Below the pieces are notes generated by a model, which worked only from the letters and a program-made list of their open reading frames with translations, had not been told where the DNA came from and ran no database searches. The position numbers and the translations under genes are program-made. A stretch of 64,000 nt of DNA from Plumapathes pennacea (taxonomy: Eukaryota > Cnidaria > Anthozoa > Antipatharia > Myriopathidae): NCBI GenBank assembly GCA_964036295.1, contig OZ038469.1, forward strand, positions 14,627,591 to 14,691,590. Reading direction: 5' to 3'. Positions 25,440 through 37,550 of the stretch are shown in pieces; positions within the stretch are counted from its first letter, which is position 1; each line of letters starts with the position of its first letter.

Positions 25440-26475
25440 CCAGCGAAACCCCTCTGGTCAATTTGCAACGATGCGATGTTGCGCTAAAAATCGTTGAGGT
25501 GTAACACCCCATTGCGAACGGTTTTTCGCGATGTTTGCAGTGCTGCAACGCGTTGCAAGTTTTTGAAAGCGATTCAAAACTTGCAACGCCGTTGCGTGGA
25601 TTTGGAGCAAATCGGCGTTGGAAATAGCTTTAGGCAAAGCACTAAACATCCAAGTGAACCATTCCCGGCGATAATTCAGTTGTTGCGACTACTCGAGCCT
25701 CGTAAAAAATGAAATCAAGTTTCTACAGCAAAACCCGCGCGATGTCCGCATCGAAAGAGATTTAAGACTACTGCTTTTTAGATGGGACCACGTTGAACTG
25801 TTCATATGGGACGGTTTAGCTAGCTAGTCGTTAAAGGCTCTGCCCCCCAAACCCTCTTCTCGGGGGGAGGGGGAGGGGGTGAAAACCTTCATAGTTTTGA
25901 GTCGGAGTGTTCTCAAAACCCTTGCCCCACTTCAAACTAAAACTGTACGATTTTTCGACTCTATTTAAATATATATATTTGAGATTTTTCGACCCTTTTT
26001 CAGACTCTGTATACCAAAAAATTTTACCCTAATTTCTGCAACCAAATAACAAAATATGCAAAATCTACTATTTCAGACCAAAAAGGCAAAATTGATCCCC
26101 TTTTGCAGCCTCAAAAATGTTAAAAACGATACTGCCTTTGAGGCGGCGCATTGAGTATTGATGGGACCCTCCCCCCTCCGGGATATTTTTTTCTGATTCA
26201 CGTTGATTTTAGTTACATTTTATACTAAATTTACACGAAGCGCTAATTTTCTATAAAAGAGTATTGTATGCACGTTTCAAATAAAACGCTTTCGGAACTT
26301 AGATATTTTATACTTTACGTCTTTCTTCGTACACGCTATTTCACTCCGATGTGACGTTGATTTATCACTGCACTTCTATCAGTCAGTTATTACTGTTGAG
26401 GGGCGACCGCTGACATAATATAATCAGACTGCGGGAGGGGATAACCATCCTTACGTGGGAATTCGCTTCCCATAT
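25440..26475. mobile_element. Second copy of the TIR element, left end missing
   Basis: 25440-26350 is a close copy of 17690-18560 ('gcgaaacccctctggtcaat'). It ends at 26395-26475 with the same inverted terminal sequence (GGGGCGACCGCTGACATAAT through CGTGGGAATTCGCTTCCC). The left terminus is replaced by the 24-25.4 kb repeat. A poly-G-ended element copy lies inside at 25855-26180. Confidence 0.6.
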
Positions 26476-26728
26476 TTCTCGAGGTTCTAGGCTCAGTCCC
26501 TTCGCCGAAACACCGCCGGAGACTGAGCCTGCAAGAAAGTATGACCGCTGACATAACGTGACCGGAATTTGTTGAGAAACGGAAGAAGTAATTGGAGCAG
26601 TATATCAGCGGGGGCGCGCTATCAAAGGGGAACCCCCACGGCGACTTTTCTAATATGCGAAGTGACAGACTGAAGAAAGCAAGCAAGGATGCTTTTGCTT
26701 TTCTCGGCACAAACTGTCTGCGTTGTCC

Positions 26729-26734
26729 TTTATT
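26729..26734 (-). terminator. Candidate polyadenylation signal of the Dispatched-like gene
   Basis: AATAAA on the minus strand about 270 bp beyond the stop codon at 27003. Confidence 0.35.
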
Positions 26735-26928
26735 AGTTATGTTACATTATTTAGATCGTCAAACGTTTCTATAGCCGGTTAAAAGTCTGTAAACATTCGC
26801 CCAAAACGACGAACTAGTACAAGTCACCAGAGGTTCACTTCAGTATCTCCTTTCCTCAATCATTACGGGATTTTTTCTAAGATGGAGTTTTGGTTGAATT
26901 TCTGAAATAAAACTGATCCACGGAATTT

Positions 26929-26998
26929 TGTGTGTGTGTGTGTGTGTGTGCAGGGGGGGGGGGTGGGAGGGGGAGGGGAGAGGGGTGGGGAGGGTGCT
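26929..26998. repeat. (TG)n microsatellite and G-rich tract
   Basis: About ten TG units are followed by a purine-rich G tract, abutting the end of the Dispatched-like coding region. Confidence 0.85.
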
Positions 26999-27002
26999 GT
27001 TA

Positions 27003-30000
27003 CTATAACGTCTCCATGTTAACGTCTCTTGCAATAACGACGGGCTCGTGGAATCCTTTGCCATGGCATTTATCACAGTCTACGGCGCTGCGTTTCTTGC
27101 CTTTGATCCGATCCTTGATACACTTCAGAAAAGGTTTGATAGAACCCCTGTCGCCCTCAGGACCCACAAGGCTTAACAAGGTCGTGAAGAAAAATAACGC
27201 GTACAGAATGGACAGCCCGATAGTACAGAACATGAAGATTCCAAACTGAAAGAAAAACAAAATCTTGGCGGCGAACATGAAGACAGACGCTCCCAGCGTG
27301 CTACACGCGCCTGACAGCACCGAGATACCCACGTGACCAAGAGCATCGCGGACTTTCTCGTGTCGAGAGTGGTGTTTTGATCTCACATAACCGTCGGCTA
27401 GATGAACCACGTAGTCAACTGCCAAACCAACCACTAGCGTCAAGTTGAGCGACTCAAGCACGCCTAGTTTCCAGCCTATCAGAGGTATAATTCCAACGAC
27501 GCCAACTGTGATGCAGCCAATGGTAAAGACGCACAGTGTTGATGCAATCCAGTTCGTGTTCATGATAATAAGTAGGGGGAGACAAAGGCAAAGACCCAGA
27601 ACAATGCCACGGACGGCACTGTCGACCAGAACCTGAAGACAATTAGAAAGACATGAGACAAGTGTCGTTTACCCTTCTTGTCCAAGCAACGCTCAAAGCA
27701 TAGTTTCTCCTTACCACCTCAATAAACGAAGATGTAGTACGGCAAGGATATTTTTAAAAATGTGAAAAAAATTCGGCCCCGGCGAGGTCGTACGCTCGCG
27801 AGACAGTGATTGGTCACTTTAGGTCAGGCGGCTTTGACGCCAGCCAGAAAACCCATACGAATATGGTCTCATTTGTCATCATTGAATTGAACGTATTTCT
27901 ATACCCGCTGTACTTTGAGCCAATGCCAAGTAGGAAATCCCACCGGAGCCGTCTGAAAGGCGTTTGCACACGATACTGGCATCTTCTTCATCTGCAAAAC
28001 ATTGTGAAGAAATTATACTAAACCTCAAGACACCTAAACAATCATCTTTCTTCTGCAGTTACCTGTAAATTAGCTTGTGTTTTCCCATTTTCTGGGCACA
28101 CTCTTTAACTATAGCTAAGCTTAATCAATCACGTTAAATAAAGAGGTTTTATTTTTTGACTTTTTTTCGTCATACTTAATTGTCAGTCCTCTTCTTCGAC
28201 ATTCTCTTTGCCTTTGTACGTCCCTGCCTTTTCCTCTGAACGTCTGGTTGCTGTAGTTATCTTAGTCTCTGTTATTGCCCACTGTACCGGTCTGTAATCT
28301 ATGTTTTTATTAACTAAGTTTTGCTGTAACAGTCATAATTCTTAAAACTAGTAGAAACTCCCCAGATATGAAAGTTCATTCTATCCCATTCTCCCAAATT
28401 CACTTCGCCTTTATATCTCTGTATCTTTGGAGGCCTCAACAAAATTACAAATCTGCCGCAATTCCGTCAAACAAAATCATGCGTTATTATAATAACCACC
28501 TGCCTATTTAATTTTGGCCGGGGGCGCTTGTTCGAGACTGGGCACTTATATTATTGGAAGCATGGCGCTTATTAGAATCATTACAGTATATTTATAAATA
28601 TAAGTATAAAATAAACCTCTTCTCTCATGTACTCCTCCCATGCATCGTAAGTCTTCAGTCCCTTCTTGTATCCCAGGTTGCCCATTGTCATGGAGGTCCG
28701 GACGACTATGGCTTGATAGAGCAAGATGTTGCCGTACTTTCCTCCTGAAAGCCGAACAGAAGATAACTATACGTTATCCACCTCCTTTGGTAACGTGTGA
28801 ATATTGCATAGTAACGTACAAAAATGAAGTACATTGCAATAGCACAAGTTCAGTTCCAACTCCGACCTGAACTGCCAATGAAAACAAAGGGTGTGACCAG
28901 TCAAATGAAGGCTCTCAGTGACTAGTATACATCCTAACAGCAACGCTGACGCACTAAACGACATTGCCGAGTATTGAAGTTTAGCATAATCGGACAGAAA
29001 GACAAAGCAGTGAAAAAGTTAAACTAACCTTGAAAATTTGGTTTTCCTGAAGTGTCAGTTGGATCCATCTGCCCACCAAACAACTCATTATATGTGACGT
29101 AGTCATTACTAGAGTATGACGTATTGCCGTGCGTCAGCCAATAGAGGAGCGCCACTTCAAAGTATCGATAATAGACGTCAGTGGATCCTGTGACGTTGTA
29201 AAGATGCGGGTTATACTTCATGAGGGTCCTGATTTTGTGACTGTTGACTGGAAGACTCAAGTCCGTTTCGTTTGGGTATTTCGCTTTCTTAATTTCCTCC
29301 TGCAATACAAAGTGAGGAAAGAACTCTGATTTAACATCTGACTTAACATTACACTGATCACAAGACACGCTTTTGGGATGTTTGCTTTTGTTTATGATTG
29401 TACGCGCGCTGATTTCTCTTGTTGCTCTATAACAACTAATGCACAGGTGATGTATACAATCTATGGCTCACCTTGAGGTATTTATTCATTTCTTCGATAT
29501 AACACTGCACCTCTGGTATTCCGGTCACGGCGTCACGGCGTATTGTCAGCTCTCGAAGTTTGGTGTCAGGCAACTTTTTAAGTCTGCTGCAAAAGTCCTG
29601 AAAAAAAAAAACAAAAAACACATATACTCAAATACCATTTCGGGATCGAAATGGCGGCCCTTTCATACACCTATAGTAAAAATTCGCACCCTTTTTATGC
29701 CCTTCAACGCAACTTTTGCGAACTTCTCCCTCAAGGGACGAGTATTTGTACCTCTGTGAAATGCCAATACCATTTTCTTTGGCCAGCCCTTTGACGTAAT
29801 TTGGTATGTGAAAGAGTTGGTAAGAAGGTCGGAGCCTCCCCGTATAGTTGATCATAGGAAGTGCTTCTCCCTCCCCCCCCCCCCCCCCCCCGGGATTAAT
29901 GTGATTACTGATGGACTACGTGTTTTTCTCACCATCATGGCCACTTGACAAGGGGGAGGGTTCATGTCGAAGCTTCTGTCCAGCACAGTCTCACCCGTGC

Positions 30001-32929
30001 ACTTGAAGTCGGTGAAGTGACAGGAGCTGCGGTCTTGATTCTTCAGCCCCCACACCAGGTACAGATCGATCACGTTGTCTTCTTTGCTTGGCTTGAAGGC
30101 TGAGCCACGCAAGCGTTTGATGCTGTACCAGTTAGTTCCTGGGCCCCAGATATCCACCTGCAAAAAGTAGAATATCATTATTGCAGTTTTGTTTAGTTTA
30201 TTACCTTCGTCGCTACTAGTGGAGCAGTACAAATATTATTATCAAGTTTTCGCACAAGTCTCATTCGACGACCTTATACCGGTCCCACATTTTAATGTTG
30301 CGTCCAGAGTTTTTATTAATTCCTGAAAGGCGGTGGATCTGCCGCTCGATCGCTCGCCGCCGTTGTGGACGCCATCTTGGATTTCAAACTTGAAAACATT
30401 GGGCGAATGTTTTCAAGGCTCGAACAAAAAGGGCGCTTGCCAAGAAAATAAAGTAGCCTCAAAGATGAACTTTCACTAAGATTGCCGGCGCATTACGTGT
30501 CATAGCGATAATCGTAATGGTAGTCTTTTATCATAATAAGCAGAACAAACGAATGACTGAGACCACAATGCGAAAATAACTGTTCCTACTTACTTGTTCT
30601 TCTACGACTTCCAAATAAGTGGCGTAAGTTACTGTCAAGGCCAGAAACGCCAAGAAGATGACAAGAACCACCCAGCGGACGATTGGATGTGTTATTACGT
30701 AATCACAGAAAAGTCCCTCGAAAAACCGCGATATCTTCAAGGTGATTTTATTTCCTTGGTCTTCTTCTGCGTTGTTGTTGTTGTTGTTGTTGTTGTTGCT
30801 AACATTTTGCACATTGTTGTTATTGCTTTTGTTGTTGTTGTTTACAGTTGGTGTGCTGACAGCTTCCATCCTATCGTTCTCCATATGTGTGTTTCCCTGT
30901 AGAACGCTGACTTGGTTCTTGCGACCGCATGGAGTGAAGCAGGGCCACTTCCAGTCTTTCCAGTACAGTTCATGAGTGACTGCAACCGTCGGAAAGAAGA
31001 CCACCACGGAACAGTAGTTCACGAACACAAGCAGCGCCGAAAACGTACCAAAACTGGACACCCCCAAAAGAGGCGAAAACACGTTCACCAGAAAAGCCAC
31101 CATAGTTGTGAAAGACGTCACAAACATGGCGCTTGTCGCGTGTCTGTAAACGTCAGAAAATCGGCTGACGAAATCTTCATATTTCTTTTCTTCAGAGCCA
31201 CGCCAGGTGTCCATGAAGACGAACACATCATCCGCGCCAATTCCAAGGATGATGAATACGGACAGGACATGAAATATCCCAACATATCGGTAGTCTAATA
31301 CAACCCTGTATATCAGGTTAGCGCTGCAAAAGCAGGCGAAGATACTGAACAAAGCCCAGCCTGTAATCCACAAGGATTGTGTCTGTAACAGCATGAAAAT
31401 GAAAATGAACGCGAAGCTACCGGAGACAAGAAGGAGATCAAAAATCACTTGCTTGGAGATTGCGTCGAACGACAGAGATCTTAAGTAGTAATAAAAGTTC
31501 ATTTGGCCCACTCCAGATTTGTATTTCGCATCAAGTGTATTTCCGAAAGCTTCGCCGCTGTGTTTTTGAGCCCTTTCCCACTGCTCTTCCCAGCGGTCTT
31601 CCGTATTTTTTAATCCAGCGAAAGGATATCCAACGTAGAAGAGCGAGCGCGTGTAATGCGATGTCGCAGTTTTCTTGTTAATCACTGCATCTTTGGCGAG
31701 GTGATAGTCAAGGATCGCCCTCGTCGTGTTTATGAGGGTCCCGGTACTAAGGACATCGGCGATTTTCTCGAAGCTTGAGTCGTTAAAAGCTGGGCTGAGC
31801 AGTCGGTAACTACCGTCAAAGAATCGAACCACCGACAAAGGAGGTTTACATAACCCGTTTTGCTCTAGCAAACACATCTTGTCTTGGTAGACCTTGTTCT
31901 TGAACAGCTCTTCCTCTGTTTTCTGGATGAGTTTAAGATTCTCCTGTGTGAAGACGTTGCCATCTTTGAACTCGTACACCACTTCCAATATGTCAAATTT
32001 TGCCGCGCGCTCTCCTTGTAAACCGAGGGTGGACGGATTGATGGTTACTCGCGGATCGCGACCTACGAAGTTCCACGCATCAGCCTGCAGTTTTGTCGAA
32101 TCCTTCTGTAGATCCAGAGGTACCTGGCTGAATTCCACTGGAAGAATATCGTAACCAGCGACGTTCAATATCGCTGTAACGACTATGGCCAAGATGTGTG
32201 CTCCGAGGGCTAAACCTTGAAGAATAAAACAAAGAAAGAAAATGATATTAAAGTAAACATTTGAAGCAGTTATTTACATGTACACATTCATATAATCGCC
32301 ACACAAGCTTCAACAGAAGCAAAGCTCGAAAGCACCAAACGAAGATATTTCTCAAAATACGTTAGTTTGCGCAAATGTATGGTTATTTGTCCAAAATATA
32401 GTTTATTTTCTGCTTTTTCTACGTTGCTGGCAAACACAGAGGTGTTCCACACTCCCAGGAAGACAATTCAGAATATCCTTTTCCCAGCAGAGCGGTCTGA
32501 GAAAATCTCCCAGCCAGCAACTTGATGGTGTACGATTTTGTCAGAAAATGTCAGCATTTTAAACAAAAATGTAGTCTCGATTGCAGTCTCGCTTGTTCCC
32601 ATGCCTCCAGCGAGACTGAAAACGGCTATCTCTCTCCCAGCAGTCCAATTATTTTTTCCCAGCCAGCAAAAAAGCAGATAGATCTCATGCCAGCCAGGAC
32701 AGGTTGCAGTGCGGAACATATATTTTGTGGAACAGCTCCGATGGGTGCTCCTCAAAGCTTGGGTTGTTCGTACTTCACACTTGCACCGGGATTATACCTA
32801 ACAGTCCTACTACTTTACAACAGTCACAACACATAGCAACGGTTATTGGATATGTTGACCGGCTAGCTTACCAAAACAAAGTTTCGGCCTTTTGACAATG
32901 AGCTCACAATATCCAATGGTTTTTCCCAT
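27003..32929 (-). CDS. Dispatched-like RND/sterol-sensing-domain membrane protein
   Basis: Eight exons, every junction GT..AG and in phase: 32929-32872, 32215-30594, 30157-29933, 29597-29472, 29299-29029, 28744-28617, 27991-27905, 27632-27003. They give 3147 nt, 1048 aa. TM1 is at about residues 20-41, followed by a large extracellular loop. A sterol-sensing-type bundle of TMs lies at about 278-440, with GIGADDVFVFMDTW (Asp348-Asp349) in TM4. A second bundle at the C-terminus carries GLAVDYVVHLADGY (Asp912) in TM10. The acidic pair in TM4 and the single Asp in TM10 are the proton/cation-relay residues of Dispatched-type RND proteins, which export lipid-modified Hedgehog. Relatives such as PTCHD proteins cannot be excluded. 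An Asn-rich cytoplasmic loop is at about 477-501. The short tail holds one CDKCHGKG motif. The start is the Met 14 codons before TM1 sequence; the frame is open further upstream. Confidence 0.9.
29630..29892. repeat. Dispersed repeat with C-run in a Dispatched-like intron
   Basis: Starts 'caaataccatttcgggatcg' and ends in a C-run at about 29873-29891. It resembles the 33440-33800 family ('tttcaaatacc', 'gttcatatacc'). Confidence 0.5.
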
Positions 32930-33149
32930 CACGGGTCCTCTTTTATCAGTCCACTTAAAATGTCCACTACAAACTGTGCGATTGTCAACCCGGACGGATG
33001 ATAATTGGTAATGAACGTAAGATTCGGCTACGTCACAGACACTAATTTGTCTGAGCATGCGTCCACAACATTTTGACCATGTGATGACGTAAATCGTGGT
33101 AAATAAGAGTCCACACCACGGCAAACCAGTGGAAATAAACGAAGCTCCC

Positions 33150-33432
33150 TTTACAGATAATTTAGTTTTAGGTTCTGTCGTTGTTGTTTGTCGTTTCCCC
33201 CTGTAACCAATTCGCCTTCTCAGGCCATGTGTGCGCTCAAGTTTCCTTCTCGTGTACGCAATTGTCGCCTATCACATCCTCGTGTTAATTTTTTTGGCCT
33301 TCGTTTCTTCCTTGTCGCATTTTCCTTCGTTGCACACTAATGTTATTTCCTGCGTCTTTAGTTTTTCTATGTACTGGTCTAGCTTATTTTCCACATATAT
33401 TTTGTTTCCTTTTGCCTTTCGCAATGCTTTCT
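33150..33432 (+). repeat. Dispersed repeat, inverted relative to 24430-24730
   Basis: Over about 280 bp it closely matches the reverse complement of 24430-24730. It ends at the G-run of the next element. Between 32930 and 33150 lies the probable 5' region of the Dispatched-like gene. Confidence 0.6.
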
Positions 33433-33434
33433 AC

Positions 33435-33786
33435 CCGGGGGGGAGGGGGGTACTAATAGGACTTTGGTACGGGAGGCTCCGCCCGGACGTTCAACCCCTT
33501 AACCTTTCAAATACCTTTTTTGGGTCAAAATCGGGACCCGTTCATATACCTCCAGTAAAAGATTTGATTGTTCTATCACACCGTCAAAGCGCCTGACAGG
33601 ATGTTGTACTCCGAATGAAACATGAAAATCTTAATTAAAATGTAATTGTTCCATGGCGAAGTTTCCGGTTTTCGCACCCCTTTCAAATACCAATGTGATT
33701 CAACATCACTCGCCGTGGTTAGTGTTTTAGTGACCCTTTCAAATACCAAAAATGACATTTTCCCAAACCCTTTCTTATGCCTGAGT

Positions 33787-33819
<33 letters not shown>

Positions 33820-33842
33820 TTTCACCCCCTCCCTCCCTCCCC
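33435..33842. mobile_element. Poly-G-ended element
   Basis: Begins CCCGGGGGGGAGGGGGGTAC and ends in an A-run (33787-33817) and 'cccctccctccctccccggg'. The interior repeats 'tttcaaatacc'. Its right end coincides with the left breakpoint of the segmental duplication. Confidence 0.5.
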
Positions 33843-33896
33843 GGGGTGAAACCTTCACTGCACAGAAACAAACTCATGTTCACCCAAGCACGTCAT

Positions 33897-33902
33897 TTAT
33901 TG
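33897..33902 (-). terminator. Polyadenylation signal of lectin copy A
   Basis: AATAAA on the minus strand about 140 bp beyond the stop codon, conserved at the same place in copy B. Confidence 0.6.
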
Positions 33903-34038
33903 CAGATCGACAAACATTTCTGATGTACAATTTGCAAATTTTCTTTATCTACTCTACAGTGCCACATAACTTTGGATTAACATAGAGGCTTTTTGAGGAT
34001 CCGCTTGCAAGTCGAACAGTCCTAAGGGATTAGTTCTT

Positions 34039-36158
34039 CTAGAATTCCTCAATCTGCGAGTCGGCCTGGAAGAAAAAAAAATGAAAATAAGTTCCAGTCG
34101 AATTGATTTCACCCTTGACAGTTAAAGTATTCGTGCTACTTGCAGTTTTCTGAGAGTTGAAAACTGCTGTCAGTCCGAGTCAAGCAATTTTTGGAGAATG
34201 TTTATCAATTTTAGATTCTGACCACCATGCCACCGCCAGTGCAGATATAAAATATTATATACTATCTTTACTTTACATTTCTGCAAGCTCAGAGAGTGTA
34301 GGGAGAAAATCGGCTTTGACCATTTTAGGAATTGCGCATTGAATGGATCAGATATTTCATAGTGTCGTACCTTCTGACAGGCAAAAGCGGCGTTATAAGT
34401 ACAAGGGAGGTCGTTCCACTTCTGCAAGCTGTTCCCTTTCAGGAACGTGTGTACACAGCTCTCGTTATCACCCCAGTTATCTGGTTGCCCGACGTTCCAG
34501 TTGGTGTACCTGATCCAAAATGAGATTGATACTGCATCAGTATTGTTGACACTAAGAACTTGTCTGGCATCAGGTAAAGCAGAGGAATTTTCATCAATTT
34601 ATTTACAGATTGCTTCCCATGAAAGTAAGTTACTTTTCAATTTAAAATAAACGTCCTTCCATACAAAATTAAATGATAGTACTATGCACGATAAAAATTG
34701 CATATCAATAGCGATCAAGCAACCTTTCTTTAAAGATGCCGTAGAGTGAGTTGATCTCATTTTGAACGGTAAATTATTCCACAAAACGAAGAGAGAGGGA
34801 GAGAATTTGAATTTATAAACCTTAATTTGTTTAGTGCTGTTTCGCAAGATCTCGGCAACTACTGAAGCAGAAACCAATGGCTGTGTAAATCTGGACGGAT
34901 GACAAAAAAATCATATGGTGTATCTACAAAGCTTCTATCAGAAAAATCATATGGTGTATCTACAAAGCTTCTATCAGAAAAATTCTGCGACAAAAATGTT
35001 TGAGACCGGCTTGACTTCTTACCCTGGTGTGGTTCCATCAATCCACCTCAGCACATCTTCGCAGTCCCTTTTCATGCCAATCCACATCCAATCTTTTCCT
35101 TCGGCAAACCGGGCCCCGATAGTAACAAGGAAGTTGTTTTTCTCTGCGTCTTCAATCTTCGCCAGCACAGCACCCTGATCCGCGCATTGTTCGGCCGATT
35201 TTCGCCAACCCTCATTTTTGTTTTCGATCCTGTAACAGTTTCCGTCGTAGTACGACCAGCCGGGTCCACATTCTGTGAAAAAAAAAAAAAAAAAAAAAAC
35301 GTAATCTGAAATTTTGCACACTAAGCCAGGATCATTCCACTGTCGCTGATCATCACTATTATATACATAATATGTTGTACATGTACATTTATTAAAAAAC
35401 AGACCACGTGTCTCTTATGCAAAAAACGTTAACTACATTAAAAAACGCGAACACTGATTTTTGAATGCATTTTAGCTCAGCTTGATCAGGGCCGGATGGA
35501 ATACCACATACCTTTCTGACACATGAAGGCAAGCCCATGATTGGGAGAATTGTATGGGAGATCGTTCCACTCTCCTGTGCGGACTCCGGTCAGGTACATA
35601 TGACCACAGTTTTCTTCGTTATTGTAGTTGTCAGGTTGTCCCTCTATCCAGTTGGAATAACCCACGGCTGTGGTATCTTCCCAGTAGAACTTGTCGTCAT
35701 CACAATCTCGCTCCAAGCCAATCCACAAAAACCTGAGTGTAGGTGCGAATCTCTGGGCAAGTTCCACCACGTACTGGTTTTCCTCTTCCGATGTGATTTT
35801 TACAAGGCTGCCGCCCATTTTTCTGCACTCTGCCTGAGCGTCTTGCCATCTTGGAGTGTCTCTATTTACGACCCTGTAACAGGCACCACTGCGATAACTC
35901 CAACCGTATGGGCAGCCACCTGCAGAAGAGAGTCGAATTGTGATGATTGTCGGTACATATCATACATACACAATCATCAATGCAATATAAATATTTACAT
36001 ACATACACTAATGATTATATGCGCTCTAATTATGCAAACATAACACCGACTGATTTTGTATTTTTGCTTTTTAATTACTCACCCTCGATCTCTGAAGCCG
36101 CAGTAAAGTGCAAAGTTACTGCGCACAACAGCACCGATAGCATCATAATCTTGTCCAT
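34039..36158 (-). CDS. Secreted tandem C-type lectin, copy A
   Basis: Five coding exons, all phases consistent: 36158-36083, 35919-35512, 35272-35023, 34509-34371, 34065-34039. They give 900 nt, 299 aa. A signal peptide (MDKIMMLSVLLCAVTLHFTA) is followed by two C-type lectin domains. CTLD1 is one phase 1-1 exon (residues about 26-161). CTLD2 is split over two exons (about 162-291). Both carry the galactose-type QPD triplet and WND, so both Ca-dependent sugar sites look present. The tail is eight residues. CTLD1 has lost one canonical cysteine: the position after WNDLP is Tyr, whereas copy B has Cys there, so the usual ENC to WNDxxC disulfide cannot form. A likely role is extracellular galactose-type glycan binding (family inference). 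A noncoding 5' exon splices to the acceptor at 36168. Confidence 0.9.
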
Positions 36159-37473
36159 TTGTGATACCTGAAATCACAGGCAAAATAGTAAAAGTAAAGT
36201 ATCTCTATTATACAAGTTAAGTAATTCAGCAGAGCTGGTGGTACCGTGTTTTTAAACTCAACGTAAACTTGTTAAGAATCGCAACTGGTCGAAGGCTAAC
36301 CAATTGGTTATTTACATAACGTTGCCGAGGATTTAAACCCGGGGCTACCGTGTTGCAAATTTAGTGTTTTCAGAGCGGGGCTTGAACCTGGGACTTCTGG
36401 ATTTCAAGACCGGCGCCCTAACTTTAAAACACAAGACGCAGGAAAAGAACAAAGTGCAGTTAAAGAAAAGACAGGGAAAGTACAAAATCCTTAGGTTTAT
36501 GCAACTGGGGAGTAAACGGTGCGCAAAATTTAGGCGCTAAATGATAAGCACAATTCGAAATGTCATAGTTAGATGTGAAATGGAAATGGATCATATTTTG
36601 GTGTTTCGCCATGCTTGCCAAGAATCACCGCATACTTCTATAAAATAATTCAAAAGCAGCGGGTGTTTCTGTTCTACTAGCAAAGTTGATATTAAACAAT
36701 CTGCTTCTAGTTATCGTAATATACAAGTGATTAAAATACCAAAAATATGGCCAACTGCATTTGCTCAGTGTTATTTCAAGAACATCGTATGCGCAAGTGC
36801 TACGTAAAGTGTCGCAACATTTAAATAAAAACCGTACCCTAATGTTATCTAGAAGCCAACCGTATTAATTTGCTCAAAAACGATACAGTTTTTCACCATG
36901 AATAATCGAAATTGAACAGCTATAGAATATCTATATGATACAAAATCCGGGATTATGGCAAAGGCGCCGAACCATGCTTTTTATAGAAGGAAAAGCAATG
37001 AGCTAGGGTGATATTAGACTGACCAACAGATTTGTAATGAAAAATGACCACCTGGCTGTTCATATTCATGGGCGCGCGCCTCTCAGTTTGGCTTACATGT
37101 ATCACGAATTCCCCGTTTTTAACAAGATATTTTAGTCACCTAAATGTCTCTTTTCAGAAACTATCAGATGTGATATATATATATATATGCTGCGGCAGCA
37201 TTTATAGGTGTGGCACGAATGTCGATTCCCTAGAACATTTTTTGTGCCCATTTGCGCGCGGCACTTTACTAGCTACAATTTGTTGTCTCTAACCTCTTTA
37301 CGGCACTCTTACGACGCGAATTTTGAAAGCTCTCTCGCTGTGAACGTTCTGATAATTATTTACTACGGTTCAAGACGCCCCGATGTTGCAATGCAAGCGT
37401 ACAGCAAGTTTGCGAAAGCTAAAATGACCGTTCCTATAAAATTGTGGTGATATAAATCATTTCTTTAACTTAC

Positions 37474-37550
37474 CGCTTTTCACTCTCTGTTTTCTGGCAC
37501 GTTCTCTGACCACAACCCAACTGTTCTCAAAATTTAGACGTGGCAATTAA
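37474..37550 (-). promoter_or_regulatory. Noncoding 5' exon of lectin A, module 1
   Basis: Minus-strand sequence ending AGAGTGAAAAGCG then GTAAGTTAAAG, a strong donor, and the nearest candidate to the coding exon at 36158. Upstream on the same strand are a CCCCGCCC box and GTTTCTTAGCAAC, which resembles an RFX X-box. The transcription start is not determined; the outer border is approximate. Confidence 0.5.

Noticed and set aside
32843..33124. Start of the Dispatched-like protein at an upstream Met
   Set aside because: The frame is open further upstream, but the extra sequence is Cys-rich and without a signal or membrane segment. The Met at 32929 places TM1 as in the family. Not fully excluded.
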